11,699 nt of DNA, taken from the NCBI GenBank assembly GCA_027371625.1, contig DAHXMQ010000309.1, forward strand, positions 1 to 11,699. Direction: 5' to 3'. Shown in pieces: positions 1 to 6,148 of the stretch (its first letter is position 1; every line of letters starts with the position of its first letter). Under the pieces are notes generated by a model, which was not told where the DNA came from, searched no databases, and saw only the letters and a program-made list of their open reading frames with translations. Both the position numbers and the translations under genes were made by a program. This DNA comes from Candidatus Methanoperedentaceae archaeon (GTDB lineage: Archaea > Halobacteriota > Methanosarcinia > Methanosarcinales > Methanoperedenaceae).

Positions 1-80
1 GAGACATTTCCTATAGCCAGGTAGTTTTTAAGGGAGTCTGTGAAGGAGACTCCTTTAAAAACTTTCGAAATTTCTGCCAT
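1..80 (-). CDS. Partial unassigned reading frame running off the left edge
   Basis: Reading the minus strand from an ATG at 80 gives an open frame beginning MAEISKVFKGVSFTDSLKNY that continues past the window edge. I do not recognise the family. Support for the start: an archaeal TATA-like element ATTTAAATA lies at 100-108 on this strand, about 24 bases before the ATG, the spacing expected for a leaderless transcript, and there is no Shine-Dalgarno sequence. The frame is also open upstream of the ATG to a stop near 150, so a longer decayed gene is possible. A competing plus-strand frame, open from base 3 to a stop near 141, cannot be excluded because the segment contains a palindrome that gives similar peptides on both strands. 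The N-terminal part alone is too short to assign a function. Confidence 0.3.
   Translation of the reverse strand, partial: MAEISKVFKGVSFTDSLKNYLAIGNV
23..63. repeat. 17-bp inverted repeat (hairpin) with 7-base loop
   Basis: Arms 23-39 and 47-63 are complementary over 17 positions with a single G-T pair, separated by a 7-base loop (40-46). The outer half is A/T-rich and the inner half is GGAGTCT/AGACTCC. There is no long T run after either arm, so a simple intrinsic terminator is not obvious. It lies inside the possible minus-strand reading frame at the left edge. It may be a structure at the end of a mobile element or simply a palindrome inside a gene; the window does not decide. Confidence 0.75.
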
Positions 81-218
81 AAGAGGGGTCTTGGCAAAGT
101 ATTTAAATCTGTCGATAGAATTCCGGCGTACTCTTTGTAAAATTCAGGTCATAGCTAAAAATGAGATAGCTTTTTAAGTCAAATGGCTAATTGGATTTCT
201 TCGTCATAGTGCCTTATT

Positions 219-283
219 TTCACTTTCGCCCCGCTCTCCTAACCCTTTTTAACCATAACGCCCTCTTTATCATCCATGAACTT
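219..283 (+). promoter_or_regulatory. Copy of the mre11 promoter/leader in front of the Bro-N gene
   Basis: Bases 219-255 match the sequence upstream of mre11 (minus strand, 10903-10939) at 36 of 37 positions. After a diverged stretch of almost the same length (21 against 22 bases), both reach CCATGAACTT. In mre11 that ATG is the start codon; here it opens only an 8-codon frame (276-299) ending just before the Bro-N ATG. A TATA-like CTTTTTAAC at 245-253 sits about 27 bases before 276, so transcription would start near 276 and leave a short leader with the AAGGGGAA Shine-Dalgarno sequence for the next gene. Promoter function is inferred; the sequence match is directly visible. Confidence 0.7.
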
Positions 284-300
284 TAACAAGGGGAAATAAC

Positions 301-711
301 ATGGAATCAAAAGAAGCGCTGGTCGCTTTCGAGGGAACTAAAATAAGAAGAACATGGAATGATGAACAGTGGTTTTTCTCAGTGGTTGATGTTGTAAGGG
401 TTTTGACGGACAGCGCTGATCCAAAGGATTACTGGTACAGGCTAAAAAAACGTGAAGCTGAGTCAAGTGGAATCGAGTTATCGACATTTTGTCGACAACT
501 GAAATTACTATCATCCGATGGCAAAAAATACGAAACCGACTGCGCCAACACCGAATCCATGTTCAGGATAATCCAGTCCATCCCCTCAAAAAAAGCCGAA
601 CCCTTCAAAAGATGGCTCGCAAAAGTAGGATACGAAAGAATGCAGAAAATAAAAAATCCCGAACTGGCGCAGGATAATAAGTGTGCAGTGCAGGCATCGC
701 CCCATCGATAA
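301..711 (+). pseudogene. Truncated Bro-N domain protein (BRO/DinD-like family)
   Basis: The 136-residue product carries a Bro-N domain at about residues 8-115. Visible hallmarks are the early KIRRTW and WFFSVVDVVRVL segments, then DYWYRLKKRE, then the conserved block TDCANTESMFRIIQSIPS and PFKRWLAKVGYER. Family members of this type, found in phages, prokaryotic genomes and as DinD-like proteins, are usually about 270-290 residues with a C-terminal helical region. Here the family pattern stops after NPELAQ (residue 124, near base 672) and 12 unrelated residues lead to the stop, so the C-terminal half is gone. The start at 301 has a good Shine-Dalgarno sequence (AAGGGGAA, 6 bases upstream). 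Bro-N is thought to bind DNA, so a short product might still act, for example as a repressor. I call it a probable pseudogene but not certainly dead. The promoter-like DNA in front resembles that of mre11. Confidence 0.8.
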
Positions 712-751
712 ATTCATACACAAGTTCAGCATACTATTATAAGGCAGCATC

Positions 752-973
752 ATGAAAAAAGAATTCACCATAGTTATAGAGCAGGACGAGGACGGCATAT
801 ACGTAGCATCTGTGCCCGAACTCGAAGGATGCCATACTCAAGCAAAAACCCTTGATAAATTAAGAGAAAGGATAAAGGAAGCGATACAGCTTTATTTAGA
901 AGTCGAATCAGACCTCGTGCAAGAAATCCCTTTAAATTTCGTAGGCATCCAGAAGGTCGAGGTCGCAGTTTGA
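752..973 (+). CDS. hicB: HicB-family antitoxin
   Basis: This 73-residue protein is the short, UPF0150-type form of HicB, the antitoxin of a type II toxin-antitoxin pair. It shows the partial RNase H-like fold pattern: a strand-rich start (FTIVIEQDEDGIYVASVPEL), the GCHTQAKTLDKL turn, and the helix RERIKEAIQLYLEVES. It ends with NFVGIQKVEV, typical of the short forms, and has no room for the separate helix-turn-helix or ribbon-helix-helix DNA-binding domain of longer HicB proteins. It would neutralise the HicA toxin by binding it directly. The stop codon TGA (971-973) is followed immediately by the hicA ATG, so the two are translated together. The upstream AAGGCAG is a weak ribosome site; an AT-rich TATTATAA at 734-741 lies too close to the ATG to serve as a clear TATA box. 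Confidence 0.9.
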   Translation: MKKEFTIVIEQDEDGIYVASVPELEGCHTQAKTLDKLRERIKEAIQLYLEVESDLVQEIPLNFVGIQKVEVAV

Positions 974-1207
974 ATGGATTCAATAAAGCCTCTGCCTGTA
1001 AAGAAAGTTATAAAGGCGCTTGAAAAGATAGGTTTCCAGCGGATAAGGCAGAAAGGCAGCCATTTATTTATGCGGCACCCGGACGGGAGAACTACAATAA
1101 TCACCGTGCATCCGGGTGAGGATATCGGAAAAGGTATGATTCGCAAGGTAATAAACGATGCAAAAATCACGAGAGAAGAATGGCTTGACCTGATAGATAG
1201 TCTCTGA
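974..1207 (+). CDS. hicA: HicA-family toxin (mRNA interferase)
   Basis: This 77-residue protein is a full-length HicA/YcfA-type toxin, a small dsRNA-binding-fold ribonuclease that cleaves mRNA and halts growth when its antitoxin is lost. The N-terminal helix (VKKVIKALEKIGF) is followed by the strand with the catalytic GSH motif, His30 being the expected active-site histidine, then FMRHPDGRTTIITVHPG, and the C-terminal helix containing GMIRKVINDAKITREEW. Nothing looks damaged. It starts on the base after the hicB stop codon, in the antitoxin-first order often seen with the short HicB type. The pair lies between two copies of mre11 leader DNA, so it may have arrived with, or help to stabilise, that accessory segment. 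Confidence 0.92.
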   Translation: MDSIKPLPVKKVIKALEKIGFQRIRQKGSHLFMRHPDGRTTIITVHPGEDIGKGMIRKVINDAKITREEWLDLIDSL

Positions 1208-1224
1208 TGTAAAGAACATTGTTT

Positions 1225-1350
1225 TCACCCCCAACCCGTTTTAGACCCGACAACCTATAAACAATCCATGAATATCCTACACGCGAGCGACACAAACCAG
1301 GCTATGCGCGGTACGTCTCCTCGCGCACTTCCGTGACTACGCCCGCGCTT
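1225..1350 (+). pseudogene. Decayed fragment of the mre11 leader and first ~28 codons
   Basis: Bases 1230-1267 match the mre11 leader closely, including CCCGACAACCTATAAACA, and 1268-1350 align with the first ~84 bases of mre11 at roughly three quarters identity by hand. The start still reads MNILHASD against MNFLHASD in the intact gene. Small deletions then shift the frame and a TGA appears at codon 23, so no Mre11 can be made. Relative to the intact leader it lacks the block TTTCGCCCCGCTCT. The similarity stops about 5 bases before the stop codon of the convergent aroB' gene. The leader part is better conserved than the coding part. It is an inverted copy relative to the intact mre11 at 9597-10880. 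Confidence 0.8.
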
Positions 1351-1355
1351 GAAAA

Positions 1356-2489
1356 TCACTTCTCAATAATCGTCTCCTCGATCTTAATCCCGAAATGCCG
1401 CGCAGCCGCCTCAAAATACACCAGCACTTCGTCTCCATCCTTGAGCGCAGCCACAGATATCGGCTTCCCGTCGCTTCCAACGAGCTTTATGGTCTCTGCA
1501 TTCTGGAGCAGCGTCTTAATCCCCGTTCCCTCGACCTCTGCCTCCACGAGCATCAACGGTCGGCGCTCGATCTTCACCCTGCCCACGACTGCAGGTCTTG
1601 TCTCGCCTTCCGAGTCAACTATCAGCACATCATCGCCTGAGGATAGCTCAGAAAGGTAGCGCGTTTTCTCGCCAACGCGAATATATGCATGCACCGCTCC
1701 TGCATTCACCCTGAACGGGCGCGCAGCCACGTAAGGGCTTTCCTCGCTCTCAGAATGGACAAGAAAGAGTCCGTTGCTCTGCGAACCTATGAGCATCCCT
1801 TCTCCGGGTATCATAAGCGAAGCCGTGTCCACGCATACCCTGTCGCCCATGCCTACGGGTTTTACCTTCGTCACCCTTGCCTTCACAAGCGGGATTTTCT
1901 CCATTCCAGACCTGTCACGGATCGCGATAACCTTCTTTATTTCGGAAAGGTTATCGGTGTCAAGCAGCACGCCGTCAGAGCCGTGTTCCAGCGTTTCAAG
2001 GGCAAGCTTTGCCTCCTCTGCGTTCTGGACGCCAGCGATAATCTCAACGTCAAGCTTCTGAAGCCCCGCAATCAGGTTCTCAAGCGGAATAACCTTCCAG
2101 TCAGTGCCTATTACGATGAGGTAATCGCACGATTTTCCAAGTTCGACTGCGAACTGCTCACATTTCTTATTCTTTATCACTACGTATCCCGCAACTGTTT
2201 TGCCCTCCCTCGCCAGTCGCTGCACCTGCGCTATATCTTCCGAATCTGCAAAATCGGACGGCAGTTTCCCAGTCCCGTCGCCTTCACCGTTTATCCCAAC
2301 TACAATTATGTCAGCTTCTTCGACGGGCGCTGCGGTCTTGATATTGCCGAGTTCCCTTACCTTCTGCACATGTTCTGGATTCAAAAGCACGGCATCGGCT
2401 CCTGATTCAAGCCCTGTTGTAATCCGTGGTTTGTTTTCCTCCCATGCTTCGCCGTCAGCTTTTATCCAGACAGTTTTTTCTTTTTTCAC
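1356..2489 (-). CDS. aroB': 3-dehydroquinate synthase II (archaeal type)
   Basis: This 377-residue enzyme catalyses the second step of the archaeal alternative route to dehydroquinate: NAD-dependent oxidative deamination and cyclisation of ADH, the product of the neighbouring AroA'. It replaces the usual DAHP/AroB route to aromatic amino acids and p-aminobenzoate. Family features visible are the N-terminal VWIKADG start, [21 protein letters not shown] in the middle, then [20 protein letters not shown] and [18 protein letters not shown], which are nearly invariant. The length is normal. The start is GTG, overlapping the aroA' TGA stop as GTGA, which indicates translational coupling. The stop codon faces the decayed mre11 fragment on the other strand. 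Confidence 0.95.
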   Translation of the reverse strand: MKKEKTVWIKADGEAWEENKPRITTGLESGADAVLLNPEHVQKVRELGNIKTAAPVEEADIIVVGINGEGDGTGKLPSDFADSEDIAQVQRLAREGKTVAGYVVIKNKKCEQFAVELGKSCDYLIVIGTDWKVIPLENLIAGLQKLDVEIIAGVQNAEEAKLALETLEHGSDGVLLDTDNLSEIKKVIAIRDRSGMEKIPLVKARVTKVKPVGMGDRVCVDTASLMIPGEGMLIGSQSNGLFLVHSESEESPYVAARPFRVNAGAVHAYIRVGEKTRYLSELSSGDDVLIVDSEGETRPAVVGRVKIERRPLMLVEAEVEGTGIKTLLQNAETIKLVGSDGKPISVAALKDGDEVLVYFEAAARHFGIKIEETIIEK

Positions 2490-3283
2490 CGCAGAGCCTC
2501 CATGGCTTCCTCGACGCTTGCGCCCTTGTGCACTATGAGCGTGAGCGCGCGGGTCATTGCCACAGGGTTCTCGTGTTGGAACACGTTCCTGCCGATTGCA
2601 ACTCCTCTTCCTCCCGCATCCGTTGCTGCGCGAACCATAGTCAGGAATTCCTCATCCGTATTTGCCTTCGGTCCGCCTGCCATTACAACGGGCACAGGTG
2701 TGCCCTCGACAACTGTCCTGAACGAATCAACATCGCCTGTGAAATTTGTTTTTATGATGTCTGCACCAAGCTCTGCGCCCACGCGTGCTACATGCGCCAC
2801 AATTTCAGGGTCGTTCGGGTTTTTGATGTCCTTCCCGCGTGGATACATCATAGCAATAAGAGGCATTCCCCACTCATCGCAGTATTCGGCTACGAACCCC
2901 AGTTTTTTCAGTTGTTTAGCTTCTGTCTCAGAACCAATGTTGATGTGCACACTTACAGCGTCGGCTCCCATTTTTATGGCTTCCTCCACGGTGCACACCT
3001 GTACCTTGTCGTTAGGGTCTGGTCCGAGCGAAGTGGAGCCGCTCATGTGTATTATAAGCCCGATATCGCGCCCGTATCCGCGGTGTCCGTGTTTTGCCAT
3101 CCCTTTCTGCAAGAGAACTGCGTTTGCCCCGCCGTCTGCGACCTTGTTCACCATGTCGGCAAGATCGACTATACCTTTTACAGGCCCTATGGAAATTCCG
3201 TGATCCATAGGGATGATCACCATGTTCCTGCTTTCCCTGTCCATTATCCTCTCAAGACGAATTTTTTTACCTAATTCTGACAA
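2486..3283 (-). CDS. aroA': 2-amino-3,7-dideoxy-D-threo-hept-6-ulosonate (ADH) synthase
   Basis: This 265-residue protein belongs to the class I aldolase (DeoC/FbaB-like) superfamily. It performs the transaldol-type first step of the archaeal shikimate branch, joining a sugar-derived three-carbon unit to L-aspartate semialdehyde to give ADH. Visible motifs are PMDHG (residues 25-29), the phosphate/metal-proximal YPRG (147-150) and [12 protein letters not shown], in which Lys178 is the expected Schiff-base lysine; GGPK follows near 200. The start is TTG at 3283: it gives the usual N-terminus ([14 protein letters not shown]) and has a strong Shine-Dalgarno sequence (GGAAGGTGA) just upstream, whereas the next Met (14) would remove conserved sequence. 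The gene overlaps aroB' by four bases. An AT-rich TATA element around 3342-3353 places its mRNA start near 3320. Confidence 0.95.
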   Translation of the reverse strand: MSELGKKIRLERIMDRESRNMVIIPMDHGISIGPVKGIVDLADMVNKVADGGANAVLLQKGMAKHGHRGYGRDIGLIIHMSGSTSLGPDPNDKVQVCTVEEAIKMGADAVSVHINIGSETEAKQLKKLGFVAEYCDEWGMPLIAMMYPRGKDIKNPNDPEIVAHVARVGAELGADIIKTNFTGDVDSFRTVVEGTPVPVVMAGGPKANTDEEFLTMVRAATDAGGRGVAIGRNVFQHENPVAMTRALTLIVHKGASVEEAMEALR

Positions 3284-3339
3284 TTAGCTCACCTTCCTTT
3301 AATTTCGTGTTAGTATGTGACACACTTACAGGGTTATAA

Positions 3340-3353
3340 CGATATATATAATT
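3340..3353. promoter_or_regulatory. Divergent TATA region between aroA' and the membrane protein gene
   Basis: The run CGATATATATAATTAA is a good archaeal TATA box in either direction. On the plus strand, transcription would begin near 3372, about 9 bases before the membrane protein ATG at 3381. On the minus strand it would begin near 3320, leaving a ~38-base leader with the aroA' Shine-Dalgarno sequence. Close by, at 3316-3324, is the small perfect palindrome TGTGACACA, a possible operator placed close to the predicted aroA' mRNA start. Confidence 0.6.
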
Positions 3354-3380
3354 AACGCATTCTTGTTATCTGGGTTTGAT

Positions 3381-3761
3381 ATGCAGACACAAAAGTATGT
3401 TCCGGGCGTATGCAATATAGGGAAAAGTGAGATAGCAAGAAGGCAGGCGGCAGGCTGGATAGGACTCGCCCTTACTCTTGTTCTTTTTGGCGTGTTAGCT
3501 TTCATCGACACACCGCGCTCCTGGCGCCTTCTTATTTTTATTCCTGCAATGATGGCAGCGATTGGATTCTTTCAGGCTCGTATGCGTTTTTGCGCCTACT
3601 TCGGCATACGCGGCGTGTATAATTTTGAGGACGTTGGCAAAACCGGATCAGTTTTGGAGTTGGAGTTCAGGGAAAAAGACAGGAGGAGGGCATGGCAGAT
3701 TATCATATATTCTATAATTGCCGCTGTTTTGATAACGACTCTGGCTTATTATTTGCCGTGA
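3381..3761 (+). CDS. Small three-helix membrane protein, function unknown
   Basis: The product is 126 residues from the ATG at 3381. A TTG at 3363 is in frame, but the TATA box at 3341-3352 would put the mRNA start after it, so ATG is preferred. Hydrophobic segments lie at about residues 24-43, 48-66 and 105-124. Before the first is a conserved-looking V-C-N-I-G-x-x-E-I-x-R-R stretch with Cys11, and after the second is ARMRFCAYFGIRGVYNF with Cys71. These two cysteine-containing motifs flank the helical hairpin and resemble a family of small uncharacterised membrane proteins seen in many bacteria and archaea. I do not know a function. It is divergently transcribed from the aroA'B' pair, and sharing a promoter region does not imply a common pathway. 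Confidence 0.75.
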   Translation: MQTQKYVPGVCNIGKSEIARRQAAGWIGLALTLVLFGVLAFIDTPRSWRLLIFIPAMMAAIGFFQARMRFCAYFGIRGVYNFEDVGKTGSVLELEFREKDRRRAWQIIIYSIIAAVLITTLAYYLP

Positions 3762-3874
3762 GATATGAATATAAAAATTATTTGTGACAGGCGAAATGTA
3801 TGCCACGGAAAACGGGCGCAATTATTTGGGCGAAGACCTGCCGCTATAAAATAATATCTGCACTCATTCGGGAG

Positions 3875-3948
3875 CGGGCTGGGAGGGATTTGAACCCACG
3901 ACCGTCGGATTAAGAGTCCGACGCTCTGCCTGACTAAGCTACCAGCCC
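3875..3948 (-). tRNA. tRNA-Lys (anticodon CTT)
   Basis: The minus strand folds into a complete 74-base cloverleaf without an intron. The acceptor stem is GGGCTGG/CCAGCCC. The D arm is GCTT...GAGC. The anticodon stem is TCGGA/TCCGA with loop CTCTTAA, giving anticodon CTT, which reads AAG (Lys). The T loop is TTCAAAT, the discriminator base is G, and CCA is not encoded. In the T stem (GTGGG against CCCTC) the second pair, 50-64, is T opposite T instead of a normal pair, because the 3' strand has T where A is expected. The AT-rich stretch directly upstream (3951-3970) can serve as its TATA element. It lies between the membrane protein gene and the herA 3' end, transcribed in the same direction as herA. 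Confidence 0.95.
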
Positions 3949-4063
3949 ATATCGATTTTAAAAAAATCGTCCAAAATGGTATTGATACTTTCAAGCTTCG
4001 GAGTTTGTCTGATAATACGATTGAAACTTATAAATGTTGCTATAATAATTTTATGAAATTGGT

Positions 4064-5632
4064 TTAAACCCCCACATCCATCTCCTCATCTGCCCTCACA
4101 GGAGACACCTCATGTTTTTCCTCATACTTCCTCTGAGCCTGCCACAGCGCCGGCGCGTCCTTGCTCCTTCCTTTGGCATCGCCCGTTAGCCTCTTCCTTA
4201 TTCTCACAAGCGTGGGAGTATTTATCGCCACGCCAGAGATAATCGCCTGACCTTTCGCCAATGACGGAAGTTCCGCTATCAAATCCCTGCTTGCAGACTC
4301 GATGCTCTGCGCTATCTGGTGCTGGTCTGTAGGGTTTATTATGCGCATCGTGATCTGCGTCATGCACTGAGAGAGTGAATCGGCATCCAGTTTGCTCGGT
4401 CGCTGGGAGACAAGGCACACGCCGATGCCGAACTTCCTGCCCTCGGAGAGTATCGTCTTCAGGATTCCCTTTGACTTCGCCTCGCCGCTGTGGGGCGCGA
4501 ACCTGTGCGCCTCCTCGATGACCACGAAAACGGGATAAGGGAGGAACTTATCGACATGGGATTCGTTGTATTTGTTGTTTTCAGTTCCCATCCTTGCATC
4601 AAATAAGCGGCGCAGCATGACTGATGCTATGAGCTGCTGGTACGTCTCCTCGATTCCTGAAACGTCCATAACAGTAAGCTGCCCGACCTTGAAATAATCT
4701 GCAAGAGGAATGGTCTGGAAATCGTCGAATATGGAGCCGTCCAGCTTCCTGAACCGCCACAAGATGCCCTCAATTGTTGACTCGTTCGATGAATCCCGCA
4801 GCGCCTCGATTTCCTGCCTAAGTTCATTGCGGGTGAATTTTTTCCTGCTGTTGTTTTTGAGATTGTGATACGCAGTCCGGAAAAGCGTCTTCATCTTATC
4901 CGACATTGTCCCGTCGTCCATTATGCTGATAAAATCGCTTACAAACAGGTCGCTTACCCTGATTTTTATATTTTCAGGTTTCACGGTTTTTACCTTGGGG
5001 CGATAAGAAGGAGTGATGAACTCAGGGATATTCTGAACTTCACCAAGCGTAGAGTATTCGCCATGCGGGTCAAAAATCAGTACCGGCGCCATGTTATAGG
5101 GTTTGAGCAATTCCTCGATAAGGACTCCCACAGTGTACGATTTCCCCGCGCCCGTAGAGGCGATGATAGACATGTGCTGACTCGCTATATCCCTCACCGA
5201 CAAGGCAATCCCGGTCTCATCGCCAAGAATTGTTCCTACGAATGCAGAGCCTGCGGCACCAGCTTTTACCTTGCTTATGTCCTTCAGGACATCTTCCCCA
5301 GCGCGCCCTATTTTCACGCCGCATGGCGGATTTAACCTTGGATTCACGAACTCGCCCATCGCAGCATCAAAATAACCGACAACACTGGCTGAATAAGAGT
5401 AATATTTGAAATCCTGAGGGTCAAGACCGTAAAAACTTGATATCTCATCGGCATCGAGTTCATTATCTAGAAGGAACTCCTGTGGATATTGTTTCGTGGG
5501 TTCGCCGTGTTTGACCCGGCAGAGGATTTTTTTTCCTGAATCTGCATATGCCACGAACATGCCTTTTGGAATCCGCTCGCTTGAAATAAAAGTGAAACCC
5601 TCTTCGTCTGAAAAATCGACAGTACCTATCAT
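4064..5632 (-). CDS. herA: HerA DNA translocase/helicase (FtsK-HerA ATPase)
   Basis: HerA is a hexameric ring ATPase that pumps double-stranded DNA and works with NurA to resect DNA ends after Mre11-Rad50. The 522 residues are a normal full length. The N-terminal ~120 residues form the HAS barrel (GTVDFSDEEGFTF, KGMFVAYAD), which docks NurA. Walker A is STGAGKS (159-165, Lys164), followed by IFDPHGEY (186-193). A helical insertion spans about 235-310. Walker B is VFVVIEEAH (368-376) with the catalytic Glu pair, and SEGRKFGIGVCLVSQRPSKLD is the sensor-like region. The C-terminal tail is charged. It is the last gene of the operon; its ATG overlaps the stop of the preceding 171-residue gene as ATGA, indicating coupled translation. 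Confidence 0.96.
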   Translation of the reverse strand: MIGTVDFSDEEGFTFISSERIPKGMFVAYADSGKKILCRVKHGEPTKQYPQEFLLDNELDADEISSFYGLDPQDFKYYSYSASVVGYFDAAMGEFVNPRLNPPCGVKIGRAGEDVLKDISKVKAGAAGSAFVGTILGDETGIALSVRDIASQHMSIIASTGAGKSYTVGVLIEELLKPYNMAPVLIFDPHGEYSTLGEVQNIPEFITPSYRPKVKTVKPENIKIRVSDLFVSDFISIMDDGTMSDKMKTLFRTAYHNLKNNSRKKFTRNELRQEIEALRDSSNESTIEGILWRFRKLDGSIFDDFQTIPLADYFKVGQLTVMDVSGIEETYQQLIASVMLRRLFDARMGTENNKYNESHVDKFLPYPVFVVIEEAHRFAPHSGEAKSKGILKTILSEGRKFGIGVCLVSQRPSKLDADSLSQCMTQITMRIINPTDQHQIAQSIESASRDLIAELPSLAKGQAIISGVAINTPTLVRIRKRLTGDAKGRSKDAPALWQAQRKYEEKHEVSPVRADEEMDVGV

Positions 5633-6144
5633 TCGCTCGACCTCTCGATGTATTTCCTGATAAGTTTAAACATTGCCCCGCAATCAGGATATTGCGCTTC
5701 GATCTGGTCAGCCATTCCAAGAAGGACATTTTTTGGAAGTTCTCTGTTAAAATTGAAATAGGCTATACTGGGTTTGCCGTTAATGGTATGAAATTCTTTT
5801 AATTCATCGGTGCTTAGAATTTCAATATTATCTCTTACATCGGGAGGCGAATCGATATCGTATCTTACAATCCCGTCCTGTATCTGTCCGAGCCCAAAAA
5901 TCAAATAATAGCTGTTCCTGAAATCCTCATTGAAAGGAGCATACTTTGGCTGCAGAGCCGGCTCGATATAGGGAATAAGGTCTTCACGTATCGAGTGCAT
6001 GATGTTTCTTATGACACCAACTATAATCCTGTCATCCTTTTTAATTTTAACAAACCTGCCGATGCGCTCCTTTCGCGCGTCCGGAGATATTTTAACGATA
6101 TATGTATTCGCATCCTCGACCCTGATTATGTCTCCTAGTACCAT
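5629..6144 (-). CDS. HerA/NurA-associated protein with HAS-barrel-like N-terminus
   Basis: This is a 171-residue protein that I do not recognise as a named family. Residues ~3-50 (GDIIRVEDANTYIVKISPDA, then RIGRFVKIKKDDRIIVGVIRNI) follow the pattern of a HAS barrel: a strand, a hydrophobic G-x-F-V-x-I edge, and a final strand with GVIRNI. HAS barrels form the HerA N-terminus and occur in other ATPases. The remaining ~120 residues are mixed strand/helix with a family-like YLIFGLGQIQDG stretch; there is no nuclease or ATPase motif. It sits between nurA (gap of 4 bases, Shine-Dalgarno GGTGAT overlapping the nurA stop) and herA (4-base ATGA overlap), so it is almost certainly co-translated with both. 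The inferred role is an accessory or adaptor subunit of the HerA-NurA machine; the barrel call is by eye. Confidence 0.75.
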   Translation of the reverse strand: MVLGDIIRVEDANTYIVKISPDARKERIGRFVKIKKDDRIIVGVIRNIMHSIREDLIPYIEPALQPKYAPFNEDFRNSYYLIFGLGQIQDGIVRYDIDSPPDVRDNIEILSTDELKEFHTINGKPSIAYFNFNRELPKNVLLGMADQIEAQYPDCGAMFKLIRKYIERSSE

Positions 6145-6148
6145 CGTA

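Noticed and set aside
1268..1336. Short plus-strand ORF beginning MNILHASD as a real small protein
   Set aside because: It is the decayed mre11 start and ends at a premature stop after 22 codons; the reading frame is shifted by gaps relative to mre11.
1..1355. CRISPR array or toxin-linked spacer array in the accessory left part
   Set aside because: The repeated sequences there are two unequal copies of the mre11 leader, not regularly spaced short repeats with unique spacers; no cas gene is present.
1689..3274. Long open frames on the plus strand opposite aroB' and aroA' (for example 1689-2405, 2426-3274, 2502-3203)
   Set aside because: They lie entirely antisense to two clearly recognised conserved enzymes, have no family-like motifs, and are rich in Ser, Cys and His as expected from antisense reading of a GC-biased codon pattern.
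3363..3380. TTG at 3363 as the start of the small membrane protein
   Set aside because: The TATA box at 3341-3352 would place the mRNA start at about 3372, after the TTG, so the ATG at 3381 is the better start.
3749..3994. 81-codon minus-strand frame covering the tRNA-Lys gene
   Set aside because: Its middle is the translated tRNA sequence; a complete cloverleaf explains the DNA.
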